Of a DNA stretch of 64,000 bases, positions 33,125-44,600 are shown one piece after another; position 1 is the first letter of the stretch; the number at the start of each line of letters is the position of its first letter. The DNA comes from Ectocarpus siliculosus (lineage: Eukaryota; Sar; Phaeophyceae; Ectocarpales; Ectocarpaceae). A program made the position numbers and the translations under genes. The stretch covers positions 358,920 to 422,919 of the forward strand of contig FN649746.1 in the NCBI GenBank assembly GCA_000310025.1, given 5' to 3'. Below the pieces are notes generated by a model. It was not told where the DNA came from, ran no database searches, and was given only the letters and a program-made list of their open reading frames with translations.

Positions 33125-36100
33125 TGATGCGCTTCACCTCCGCCTCGCAGTCCCTGCGAAACCTGGCCAAAGCTTCCTGCTTTTGTCTCACCCAAGCCTC
33201 ACATTGATCCTGTATCCACAAGAGGAAGGTTATTCGCAGGAGCCCGCGAGTCAAATAATTAATGAAACAACGTCCCATCGGTTGCAAAGTATTACCCACG
33301 ATGTAAACGATACTGCAGGTGGATAGCAAGGGATTCTAGCTTGCCTGTACGTGAGGTTGACAATGGTGCCGCGCGTGTCGATAAGGACAACCAGCTGACA
33401 AAAACTCAAGATAGCCATGTCGACCGAAACTCCTTTTCTCCGGAATAAAACCGATTGGCATGGGACGGACATCGCTTGGGTAAATTCTAATTCCTGCTGC
33501 GATCACTTCACACCCTACCCCTACCGATTCCCGCAGTCCTAAGCAGCACCTTCAGCGCCGCGTAGGCTGCATCCTTGATCGATCACGTCTGCCCTGGTGC
33601 CAAAGACAGCGACAGCAAACAACCCCAGAGCCCCAGATACAACGAAAATTTTCGTCCCGAAGGAGAAAGCCGCATGCGTTCTCCCTTGGGTTAGCTCAGG
33701 CAGAAAAAAATCCCCCTCACCTTGACCGCGGTCTCTGTTTCAACGTTTACTGTTAGTCAACCGACCGTCACACGACGGGACCTCTCTCTCTCATCCGTGT
33801 GGACCTGGTTGTCTTGTGGGGAGCTAAATCAGCAAGACACATCACCCGCGGACGCTCGTTACCTCATACGCTTTGTCGCGGGGTCATTTGTGTCAGCTCG
33901 GTCGGTTAAACACCACGCGGGATGTCCCGTCTCACCATTTTTGCCTTGGTGCGTTCGGCGTCCTCCTCTGCGTCGACCAGTTGGAACCTGTCATCGTCGA
34001 CGTTGTCCGCAGCTTCCAACGCGTCCGCGGTGCCGTTCTCCTCGTGCTGCTGTTCCTCGTCCTCACTACGCTCCAGCGGGTCCTCCATGTATTGCTCCTC
34101 ACGCTGTCCCTCCTCACGCTGCTGCTCCTCACGCTGCTGCTCCTGTCCCTGGTGGTCCTGTTGAACCGTCCACTGGTGATGATGGTGCTGCTGCTGCCAC
34201 TGCTGCTGTTGCCGCCGATAGTGCTGCTCGTGTTGCTGATGCTGCTGCTGCAGCTGCTGCTGCTGATGCTCCTCCTCCTGCTCCTGCTCCTGTTGCCGCT
34301 GTTGCTGCTGTTGCTGCTGTTGCTGCTGTTGCTGCTGCTGCTTAGGGTCGACTGTAGGCAGGCTACGGTGACTGATATCCTCCAAACCATGAGTTGGCCT
34401 GACGGTTGCGGTTGACGTTAATAATCGTCGTCGTTGTTATGGACAAACGTCTTTTGCTCTGCCTTCGTTAACACTAACAAACTCCAAACAAACCATTTTT
34501 TCTGCGACGTACGCCGAGGCTCATCTCCAAGTTGATTCTGCCTTAAAAAAACCAAACAAATGCGTATGAATTATTGTCAAAACGAACAACAACAAACACG
34601 GAGCACCTTGCCTGAACATGTAAAGGATCATGATGAGCACGAATACAATGGACGTAAAAGCCGTAAGGTCTCTTTGTTGTTATCGCCGCGTGACAAGGAT
34701 GATAGGTTATTCGAGAATGTGTTTTGTTGTCTTCGCAGAATAACGTAATTCTGGCTCGAGCTGGTACTTTGACAAGTCGCTATAGGCTCTTCATCAACAG
34801 TTATTGCTTTGTCAATTCGATCTCAAGTCCGCACGCCTCAGAAACATGGCCCATGAACATCAGCGGGCCGAGCAATCACAGTGTCAAGTGAGGCCATGGT
34901 ATCAAGTGTAGCGCGGTCAGGTTAAGGAACGGACTCAGCCAGTTGCGGAGTCCCGCCCGCCGATTGAACCTTGGCACCGCCCAGAGCAAGAACGCCCTCA
35001 TGAATCCCTACAGCGTACTACCGACGAAAAAAATCCGATGCAATTCCGAGCTAAAAGAACCCAGGCCTGAGAAAGCCACACTCCATGTTTAATGGTCAAG
35101 ATTTCCGTGCGTTACTTGTGAGTAACAGAGCTACGGGGCGGAAACAAGGACAACAGCAGCAACGAACGGCAGCAAGGATGTAAACGAACGTAGATCCAAG
35201 AACAGGTGAACGGGATTTTTTCCGAGGGCGTGTTACACCCACCTTTCCTTCTCCATCACTGGCCTAGAAGCCAGAGGACGAGCGGGTCGAGCGACAACGT
35301 CTCGGCTTTGGACCCCAAGCCCAGACGTTCCCGAAGCTCCACCGCCGCCGGTGGTCCTGATCCGCGCCCCGCTGCCCCCCCCTCCCCCCTCCCCTTCCTC
35401 CTCTTCTCCTGCTACCCTCCTCACACCGGACCTCTCTGCACTAGACCTATCGCCAGTGGTACCGGGGCCGCCGTCGGCATCTCCGCGAGGGGGACGGCGG
35501 TAAGTGGAGGTTCCGGGAGGGCGCGTCGCGGGAGAGCCGCCGGTGGCCGACAATGCCTCGTTCAACGCCGCCGGCGCCGGGGCCCAACAAGCGGAGCGTT
35601 CCTATGTAGGCCGCACCATTACATGCGGACACGTCGCGTCAGTGGAAGGAAGGCATCAGTGGGGTTCGGATAAAGCTGCGTTGTTGGTACATTTGTGCTC
35701 GGTTTACTGCTGTGAAGAACAGTACTAAGACAAACGGGTAGGGGGTAAGCACGAAATATCGCTGGGCTCCTTTATAAGACCATATTGGGTACGTATATCG
35801 ATACACAGTGGCTCAGCACGAGCTACGAATAGTGCGCCCCCCATCCTCAGTCGTAGAGACCATGTGGTCCAATATCCAGTCCATGGTGCTGGTCTCGTGG
35901 AGCAATCCAACCTCATAGCGTCTCTCGCAGTGTCATCACTGGACGGTGGGTAGTCGTCTGATGTATACAACAAGCTTTTTCTCACAGACGTTTGCTTTAT
36001 CTTTCTTTGCATTCTGAAGCACGTGCTTAAGTTTTTGTTTATACCTTCTTCGCATTCTGAAGCGCGAGCTTAAGATTATGCTGCACCATGCTGGTACGTG

Positions 36101-36765
36101 TTTTGCGCCATGCAAGGAGACTCTTTCTGACAACGGAACTTGTGGTCATTGGCTTCGAAGTATCGGTATATTGGTTCCAGATGTTGGGCTAGTGTGTGCG
36201 AGTACAATACCACCCCCAACACCACTTTTCAATAATACCGGCTCCACCAGCCACAACAGTAGCGACAAACACAACCACTTTTTGAAAAAAGATTCTACCT
36301 TACCTGCGAGAGTTCGGCATCGGGTGGGGCTTGATTGTTTCCATCGTCTTGCTGTGAAGAAGTAGAACCAGCACCACATCCAGTAGACGACTGCTGTGAT
36401 ATCGTTCGCATCGCCAGAGACCTCTCGCTGAAAGAGAAAAACGTAGAAAATGCCACGGGTCAACCAAAAAACAACCGGCTGTATGAATGCATTGGGGTAA
36501 TTCACCAGGAGGCGCTTGTTGCTGTGGCCTCCACGTCCTCCTATTCTACTCCAAGCAAATGCTATCGTATGGTATTTTTCAAGCTAATTAACAATACCCA
36601 AACCCGCTGTCAACGGATTTTCATTAGATCTGTTTTTCTTCACCTGAGCATTGCGCCACACCTTGTGTCAGGGCTCGCGGTACGGTTAGCTCCAACAGCA
36701 GTAGCAGCAAAGCCTGTAGCAACAGCTCGAACATCGACAGCAGCAGCGGCGGTGGCAGCAGCGGT

Positions 36766-36806
<41 letters not shown>

Positions 36807-37095
36807 CTGAAGCACGGGGCGTCTTGGCGGTATTGAAACGACGCATTCCCCCAGACGCTGAAGCTGCTGTTCTCCCTGCAAGAGGAGACGGGCGGGGCAT
36901 GGGGTGCGCGGTCGTAGCGGCCGGGCGCCGGCCCGGTAGTGAAAGGCCGCCGCTGCCGCCGCCTCCACCGCTACTGCGGCCGTTGCCGTACGTTGACGCT
37001 TCGGGAGCTCCCTTTGATGCGAGCGATGAAGTCGGGGGTGGTCGCGAAGACGCGCCACCGCCTAGTGAGGCTTGTCCGCCGCTTGCCGGTTTCAT
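31563..37095 (-). CDS. Poly-Ala/poly-Gln coiled-coil protein
   Basis: Unknown protein of about 551 residues. Exons in continuous phase: 37095-36644 (ATG, MKPASGGQASLGGG), 36427-36304, 35601-35243, 34371-33936, 33209-33124, 32589-32473 and 31762-31688. A last 7-nt piece ending in TAG at 31563 is tentative. Exon 1 is Gly/Ser/Ala-rich with a poly-Ala run; exon 2 is Ser/Gln-rich; exon 3 is acidic and Gly-rich. Exon 4 starts with about 14 Gln and turns into a Gln/Glu/His-rich acidic stretch. Exons 4-6 form a helix likely to be a coiled coil: DAEEDAERTKAKM, then DQCEAWVRQKQEALARF, then AVMEEHVGQLELKLKGEMQ. No enzymatic motif was seen. It is transcribed away from the channel gene. The 3' end is the weakest part of the model. 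Confidence 0.65.
33030..33121. repeat. (CT)n microsatellite at a splice donor
   Basis: CTCTCCCTCTCTCTGTCTGT leads into an uninterrupted CT run to 33121. On the minus strand the donor of exon 33209-33124 is GTGAGAGAGAGA, so the repeat begins at the first intron bases. Confidence 0.95.
34297..34341. repeat. CTG run encoding poly-Gln (minus strand)
   Basis: CTG/TTG triplets read as CAG/CAA on the minus strand give the Gln tract in exon 34371-33936 of the coiled-coil gene. Confidence 0.9.
36764..36804. repeat. CAG run encoding poly-Ala (minus strand)
   Basis: CAG triplets read on the minus strand in the GCT frame give poly-Ala in exon 1 of the coiled-coil gene. Exon 4 of the same gene reads the same kind of repeat as poly-Gln. 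Confidence 0.9.
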
Positions 37096-38649
37096 GGCGT
37101 GTGTGGCGTACCGTTGCTGGAGGTTGTTTGGTGACAGGGGAGAGTGCGACACGTGAACCTGCCAAGCGAACGGACGGATTAAGGAAAAGGGGCGGAAACT
37201 GAGGGCGTGCTGAGAGAAGATATAGCCTAAAGCAACACAGAGGCCTCCCCTTCGGGAATTGTGTGACTTGCCTCCCAGGGGAATCGCAAGAGGACGTGTG
37301 CCATGACGGTTGCATCGTTGCATCTCAACGGTCGGTAGTGCCGGTTTTACGTACGAACTGTGCTGGATAATATGTTGTTCTCACCGCGGCTTTTCGCGCG
37401 AATGCGTGATTGTGTATTTTAGGCTAGCGGCGTCGTTGCAAAGCATGGCGTATCATCATGTAGACTATTTAGTGTGCGCGGGGAACCTACACTGCTACAA
37501 ATCGCATGTATGTGTACAGCAGTAGTCCACCCCGTACATCACACCGCTGCCACCGGCTGTGCGACTACGGGGACATTTCACTGTGGATAAGGCGATCTTG
37601 CAGCACGCGTCTCGAATAATGTAGGCTAGAGGAGACCGTCACTTTTCTCTCTCGAGGGATTCAAGTGCCAAAGCACGCGGCGGGGTTCTGTCCAAAAGTT
37701 GAAAAATATCTGTCTCCGCGTGTGATTGTCTTGACCATAGGGAAGAAGTCCTTCCGGAACAAAGCCATCGCAGATACGGTATATGGCTCTATGGGGCAGG
37801 CCCTGGCCGTCACGACTCCCACTCACGGAGCAACGCCAACGGTTTGCCGCACACAGATAGACCTCGTCTCTCTGGAAGTCACTCATCACTCTGTCGTGCG
37901 GAAATTTGAAAATTTACACAGACTCTACTTGTACATCTAGACAGCACACAGCAGTGTAGTAGGTAATCACGTCAACCAACAGCACCAACAACTTTGGCAC
38001 CCCGCGATGAAATCTGCAATTGCTGCAGCAGCGAAAGCCCTCTAGCCCGGCATGAAGACTCAGGCCGAGCCAAGGGACGAATTCTCGCTCTAACATCTGT
38101 GGTGGTTGCACACGTCAAACACACTTCGGCGCCTGCACCTCTGTCCCAGCAGATCCGGGAAAATACTGCTGTACATATCTCGATACACCAAACATGGACA
38201 GACAACGGTCTGGCCACGGGCGGCGCAGTACTTGGAACTCTTATGCATGTAGACCTCCGATCCACGAAATGCAAAGACTTTGCTCACCGGATAGTCAAGG
38301 ACGTGTGCTCCGGTGTGCAAGGGCCTGCTCTCTCTCCTACAGATGAGATGAAAATTCGGAGATCGTGGTTTTGCGAAGATATGGAGGCCTTTGACTACAA
38401 AACGTCACTAAATTCCGGACATCTCCGACATCTCCGAAAACTGCGGCGCGACCAGCGGGTCGGCGAAGCACCGCATGACTGTTTGGCTGCCTGTGGATAT
38501 CTATTGCTTCGGTTTGTCCACAGCTACCGGATTACTGAGCTGCTGAAATAGGTTATTCGGGTGGAGGGGAGTGCTGGACTGCCTCTCGATCCAGCAGTGT
38601 GTACAGCAGGCAGGAGTGCGCGCGCTGAGGGAGTCACACGCCGGGGGAT
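37096..38649. other. Divergent intergenic region
   Basis: Lies between the start codons of the coiled-coil gene (minus) and the channel gene (plus), so it should contain both promoters and 5' UTRs. A plus-strand frame runs to a stop at 38551 (in-frame ATGs at MHVDLRSTKCKDF and MKIRRSWFCEDME). It shows no domain and no splice that joins it to the channel exon at 38650. An additional cytosolic N-terminal exon of the channel could be hidden here. Confidence 0.45.
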
Positions 38650-41600
38650 ATGTGCAACGTTAGGATTGACGAGATCGCGTATCGCTTAGTGTCAAACCCA
38701 TGGTTCGACCGAGTGATCGTCTTGACTATCATAGTCAACTGCTACTTCTTGGCTCTGTACGATCCTACCAGGGCCTCGAACGAGCAGGTATGGTTCTCGT
38801 ATAATACGTGGTTCAAGGGATGTTTGTCGCCACACCAGCACTCTCGATTTTCTGTTCCTCTTGCCTGCGCATGTTCTGCAATAGATAGTTGCATGGTCTG
38901 CATGACTTCAAAGTAGACTACAGTATTATACTGTACCTGGTAGATACTTTACAAAGTTTCGTGATCGATTGTGAGTAATTTCCTACACATGTTTTCGAGA
39001 CAGTTCCTCGAAGTTCCCGCCCTTAACTCAGTGAGAATCCGTACGTTGTTGGTGGTTAGGCGTCTCGCACTCTACTGATGATGGTCACATTGGTACTGCT
39101 GTACATTCACATCATCGGGTATCTGGAGCATCTGGCAACCTTCACCCAAACCACTTACTTGCGTTGTCCCAAGCTATGCGCCGTCAATCCAATGTCACGG
39201 TTTGACCAGGATGGATATATTATCGTTGGAGACTACATGTTCAGTTCGATATTCATCGCGGAGCTCTTGGCCAAGTGGCTAGCTCTCAGCATCCCCACCT
39301 ACTTCAAGGACAATTGGAATTGGTGAGTAACTCCATAGACGTACTAGAGTGAAGACCAGACTATTCAGGTGAAAACTTGTCGTATTTACCAATGTGCGTC
39401 CGTTCCACCCTTGTAGCACGCACTACTCTTTAATACCAGCAACCGAAAATATTACTGGAAAAACAAAACAGAACATGCTTATCCTGGTTTTCCCTTTGTA
39501 GTCAAGAGTCCGCGGCTCAGAGTTTTTACCCATAAGCTGTAACGTTTAGACCATTCCCCTGTTGTCGTAAGCGATGTCGATCACCTCCAGTTCCTTGCGA
39601 TAATGACCTTGAACTCACCGCCGATGCTTCGAACTTCCCGCTCAGCATTCCTATGGAGTCACATTTAATCTGGAGTCGTACAAAACGTTATAGAAAAACA
39701 CTAGCACCAAACGGATGTCATACAAACATCTCTGATGTCTGGGTCCATGCCGTAAACTTTCAAGACATTGATAAGACTGGGTTTGTTCAGCCCTATGTCA
39801 CGATCGGGCAATGCCGCCCTCCTTGCTGCTTCTTTGACTTGAATCTTGCAGGGTGGACTTTGTCGTCGTTCTGGAGAGCGCGGTCAGCCTTGTGCTCAAG
39901 GCTTTCAAGTCCACAAGCTCGCTGGACATATCTGCATTGCGAGGCTTGCGAGTCCTCAGGCCACTTCGAGCTATCACGTACATACAGCAGGTATGTGGAT
40001 GTTTTTGCTGCGTCCCCTTGCTTGACCTCTCTCGGTAGCTGCTTAGAGGCGCGCTGGCTTTCCTCACGATGTGCCTTGATCCCCGAGGGAACAGGGAGAT
40101 GCCAAACGTCCATCTACGACGCACACGACATTTCATCGCAAAATTTACACTAGACCATGTGCTGGGAGCCAACTATTACAAATATCTGGCTCGAGTTTTA
40201 GAGAAGAAAGTTGTCGAAAGCCGACTTCATGTCGTCAAGAACGCATGATATATATGTTTGGTCACCCAATGGCTTGCGCAGCAACCAGTGCCCAAGGTCA
40301 TTTCGAGACGAAGCCACACAAGGCAGTTACTACTGTACTGTATCTCGATTTTGAGTGCCCCTTAGAGGCATCCATCAACCTACATAGCCCACCCTCACCA
40401 TGTCTTCCTCCTGGTTGATGCTGTCCTTTCCAATGTGTGATATCGTCGGATTAGGTGAAGCTCTTGTTTGAAACCGTCATCAGCGCCTTCAAGGTGGTCA
40501 ACACGCTGCTGCTGTGCGTCGGCATTGTGATGCTTTTCTTCGGGAATGTTGGGTGAGCCAATATCTTTACTTGACGGTAGACGATCCGCAACATGTAGTT
40601 TCAGATATATGTCTTGGTGTCGCTACTTCGTGCCGCTTCAGCACAGGCAAGACTTCTGAGCCAAACCAGTGGTATTAACGGAAGGAGGCTATTCCTGAGG
40701 CTCCTCACGAGATGATGTACGCCTTCTTCGTGGAAACTAGCCCATTGAAAAACGAATCTGGAGACGCTACAATCCTTGCCTCGCACCTTTGCCATTCCAA
40801 GTACCTCAACTCTTAACCTGGCTCGGGAGCAGGTACACGTACTGGGCCGAATCCTTCGGCCACACCTGCGAGGACGCTGTCACGTCCGACGTCCTCTCCG
40901 ACGATGTCGTGTGCGGCAAAGGCTACTCATGCCCAGACGGTTACGTGTGTACAGACTCGGGACATGTCGCTCTGAACGACGGAGTTACCGGATACCACGA
41001 CATCTGGCACGCGTTGTTACAGGTGGGAATCAGTTGCAGCATGACCACCTTCGCCAAACGCACGGGTCGCATATTATTGTTGCAACTCACCATGGTGTAC
41101 GGAGGTCACAGCCTACCGCTACCACCGCAAAAAATGATTGTAGCAAGAGGGGAGGGATTATTTAATCCTATCTAAGCCGGTTGTATCGATAAATCACGAC
41201 GTGCAAGAGCTTTCCTGTGTGGTAGGTCTGACAGTGCTCACCAGAGTGTGGAAACGAATGTCTCGGCGCTACAAGACCCTACGGTTGCGGGTGGTGGTGA
41301 TCATCAGTCCAACAATCACTGTCTGGAGTCGCATGTCCCGGGCATTCAAGTCCAGAAACGGCCTTCCTTGCCCACGGATCGGGAATAAGGGTACCACCAC
41401 CTATTCCTCCACCCAAGCAACGCAAACATACATAACCATGGAACTCATTGTAAGGGGAAAGGCAATTCTGCTGTTGTCGAGAAGCCATCATATCATTTCG
41501 TGAATATTCGGACCATTTGGCTCCCTCACGTGCTTAACAGACGTTTCAGGTGGTGTCGCTGGACGGCTGGCAGCAGGTGATGTGGCATACGCAGGACTCG

Positions 41601-41666
41601 GCCGGCGAAGGGACGTGGATATTTTTCGTTGCGCTCCTCGTGCTTGGGAACGTCGTTCTCGTCTCC
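38650..41666 (+). other. Channel domain I (S1-S6)
   Basis: S1 is WFDRVIVLTIIVNCYFLAL. S2 is FSSIFIAELLAKWLAL, followed by NWNWVDFVVVLES as S3. S4 is LRGLRVLRPLRAI, with four Arg at three-residue spacing. S5 is TLLLCVGIVMLFF. An extracellular loop holds four Cys (HTCEDAV...VVCGKGYSCPDGYVC). The pore loop is LLQVVSLDGWQQVM and S6 is WIFFVALLVLGNVVL. Selectivity residue: Asp in SLDGW, where Cav has Glu in TMEGW. Exons 1-6. Confidence 0.85.
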
Positions 41667-44600
41667 GTGAGTTGATCGATTTGGTCTCTGTGGGTGTGTT
41701 CTTGCCTATCCTACTCGATCTCGCCAGTACGAGAGGTTGGTATGTAGTCTATCTTTCGGTGTGTACCGTGTGTTGTACGATAGTGTTGTGCACGGGACCC
41801 CTCGTGTAGCAGCTGAAACCCACCCCTTTTGTACACCGGGCGCGGAATCGAAAGCACCGAAAGTCGAAGCATCTTCTTGACGCCGAAAAAATGTATGTAC
41901 TCACCAAGTCGTCTTTTTATTGGCGATCGTCTCCATCGACAACAGCTTGTCATCGCCACCAAAAGCACAAATAATAACTACACAAACCCCTACTGTCAAC
42001 GATGCACATACCGTTTGTAGATGTTTCCGGCAGTCGTTTCATCAAAGCTGGAAGCCGCCATCGCCCGTGAGGAGATCCGCAAGAGGAAGAGGATCCAGGC
42101 GGAGAAGGGCAAGGGAGAGGGTTTGGGGGAGAAGAAAGGCCCTCGCGTTAGCGAGTTTGAGATGCTCTTGAACGAGTACGCCAACATAGAGGCCGACGAG
42201 ATAGCGGTGCGTGCGTGTGGTCTAGCCGCTGTTGTTGCTGCTAACCACTACTCCGAAGGAGTAGTGATTGTAGATGTTGTGTGTACATTTCAAGTCCATC
42301 GTTATCATGTCTTTCCCGGTTCGCAACGTAAGGGATACAAGCGTAGCATTTAAGACAAAATGCTCACACGGTCCGACGCCAGGTCTAGACTATGAAAGAG
42401 AGACTGCTACAGCGTGTTTGTTCACACGAAGTGGTCAATTCTAGCCTAGAAAACGCTGAAGAGGTGAGCGTCCTGACTCTTGTGGGTAGCGCCCACTTTT
42501 TTTGTACAGGGATCAGGAGGTAACGCTGTTGCCGACCGTGTGCCGAAACCTGTTGTGAACGCGAGAGCGCGTTTGATGCCGTACCTTCCCGGCCAAAGCA
42601 CCGGTGATCATGGGGCAATTTAGCTATCCCCAGTTGCAAAGGAAATACAGCTAGATCGTGGACCTGTTTTCTTACTTCATGCATTTTAACGACTTTAGTG
42701 ACACGTTTAGCAACCAGTCCCGCAGGTTGGACGCACCCACCAGGCGTTGTAGGGCAATCGCCGGTAGCCTGGTTATCTTCGCGGGAGCGGTACGCACGCA
42801 CGAATGTGGCTCGCCGAATTACGATGACATGTCAGAGGCGTCACAGTTTTGGTAGCGTCCTTTGATGGTCATAGGCAAGCAAGCCGCCAACACCACGTCG
42901 TGTCGCCGGTGCATGGTTGAGCAAACATCGAAGGCCGACCCCATTGAGCCCGAAACGTTTCATGTTGAGTGTTGGCGAAACGTTACAACGCCCATGGGTA
43001 TCTGTCTCGAGTTGGATGCATCACCGTTGTGTCTACTCCTCGACTACGTTCGATTCGCTTCGTTGGTCCCGTGCCGCATCGTGACAGGCGATTGAGCGCC
43101 TGGCGGCCGTGCAACGTGGCGAGGTACGAGAAAAGCCCGAAGAAGAAGCACCACTCCCGCGCTGGACACCGTTTCCCGCAAACTCGACCATGAACCGCCT
43201 CCGCAAGGCGATTCTGTTGGACCTGGGGCTTTTCTCGATCATCGTCTACATCGTCATCTTCCTGAATGCCATGGTCCTGTGCCTGGACTCCGCCCACGCT
43301 AGTGACCGAAGAGAACGCGTGCTCTCATACGTGAGGGGTGGTAGTCTCCGATAGTTGGAACAGAGAGTATCTAGTCGATACACTCGAAAAAACCTTGCCA
43401 GGAACGTGTGATCGTCAACAGAATGACAAGCAAGATACGTTCTAGGACACGCATCAAAAACGAACAAACATGGAAGTGCATGAGGGAAAAACTCTCGTTG
43501 AACTAGTCCAACGCAAGGCATACAACAACTGGATTGCCGTCTAGGCGGGGGAACAGGATAAGGTTTTGGGTTTGGGGACACAGTGATGGTCATCTCGCGC
43601 AGAGGGCCGAAAGTAGCAGATTCGAACGCCCAAAAAGTTGTGCGGGAATGCGAATGGTGCTGCAGCAACATCAGACAAAGATGGAGATGAGTGCTACACC
43701 TCGTGCATTCTATTGCGGTCCTTCTGATTGTAGAAGATCTGCATTTCATGCCGTAAAATATTGTGCTGCCGACTCTATTGGATGCCCTTCGCTTTGTTTT
43801 CGTGAAAAGACTCCATCGCGTATCAATAATATTCTGGCTAACACCCTCTGTTGTATGCGCGTGGGTGATATGAAACTATTTATGTCAGCTTCACGAGGCC
43901 TTTACCTCTCTTTTCGTCATGGAGATGGCTATCAAGCTGGGGCTCCTGGGACCCATCGGATACTTCAGAGACGGCTTCAACATCTTTGACTTCGCGATCA
44001 CTTGGCTGGGCTTGATCGAGATTAGTCTTCAGGTTGGTCCGTAACTGCCACGACCCATTACGCTCAGAAGTTTCAGTTGTGTGTGAGTATCGCTCTTTTC
44101 GCAGGCAACCGGCACCTTTATACTTGAAAGAGAAGGATTGTACCTTCGAGTTGTTGTTAGTGTCTTTGCATTAAAAACCGTTCCGTTCTCTCTGCCCAGT
44201 ACCTCCTTCTGTCCGTACTGGTCTAACACTTGACGGGGTCGATTCCGGTGGTCACAGGCTAACTTACCCAAAAAAAGGTATACGAAAATAGAATGGACCC
44301 AAAGGGGCCGCAAGCCAATAAAAGTCAACGACAGATAGTCTAGGCCACTCCGCTCGCCTCTACACGCTATGCGAGGTAATCCTAGATTGGAAAAAGAAAA
44401 AGAAGAAGAGAGCAGATGGAGAGAAGGGAAAGCGAAGGAGAAAGAGACAGAGAAAGACACACGCCGTAGCGACAGCCAACAAACAAATAGAGAAACACAA
44501 GACAACACAAAACAACACAACACAAAACGTGCCACCCCAGCCAGCAAATGCACGTCATCGCTCGCGGGGGGTTGGTGCAATGGTGCAGTGCCGGGGGGGG

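Noticed and set aside
33251-33472. Possible exon LVVLIDTRGTIVNLTYRQA on the minus strand
   Set aside because: Flanking sites exist, but direct splicing 33936 to 33209 keeps phase and makes one continuous coiled coil, which is the better model.
33722-34415. Plus-strand Leu/Ala-rich frames of about 200 residues
   Set aside because: They arise from the CTG-rich exon of the minus-strand coiled-coil gene, whose frame continues in phase through neighbouring exons.
35206-35673. Plus-strand 155-residue frame
   Set aside because: Antisense to a minus exon with acceptor and donor in the right phases; its composition is Pro/Arg/Ser noise.
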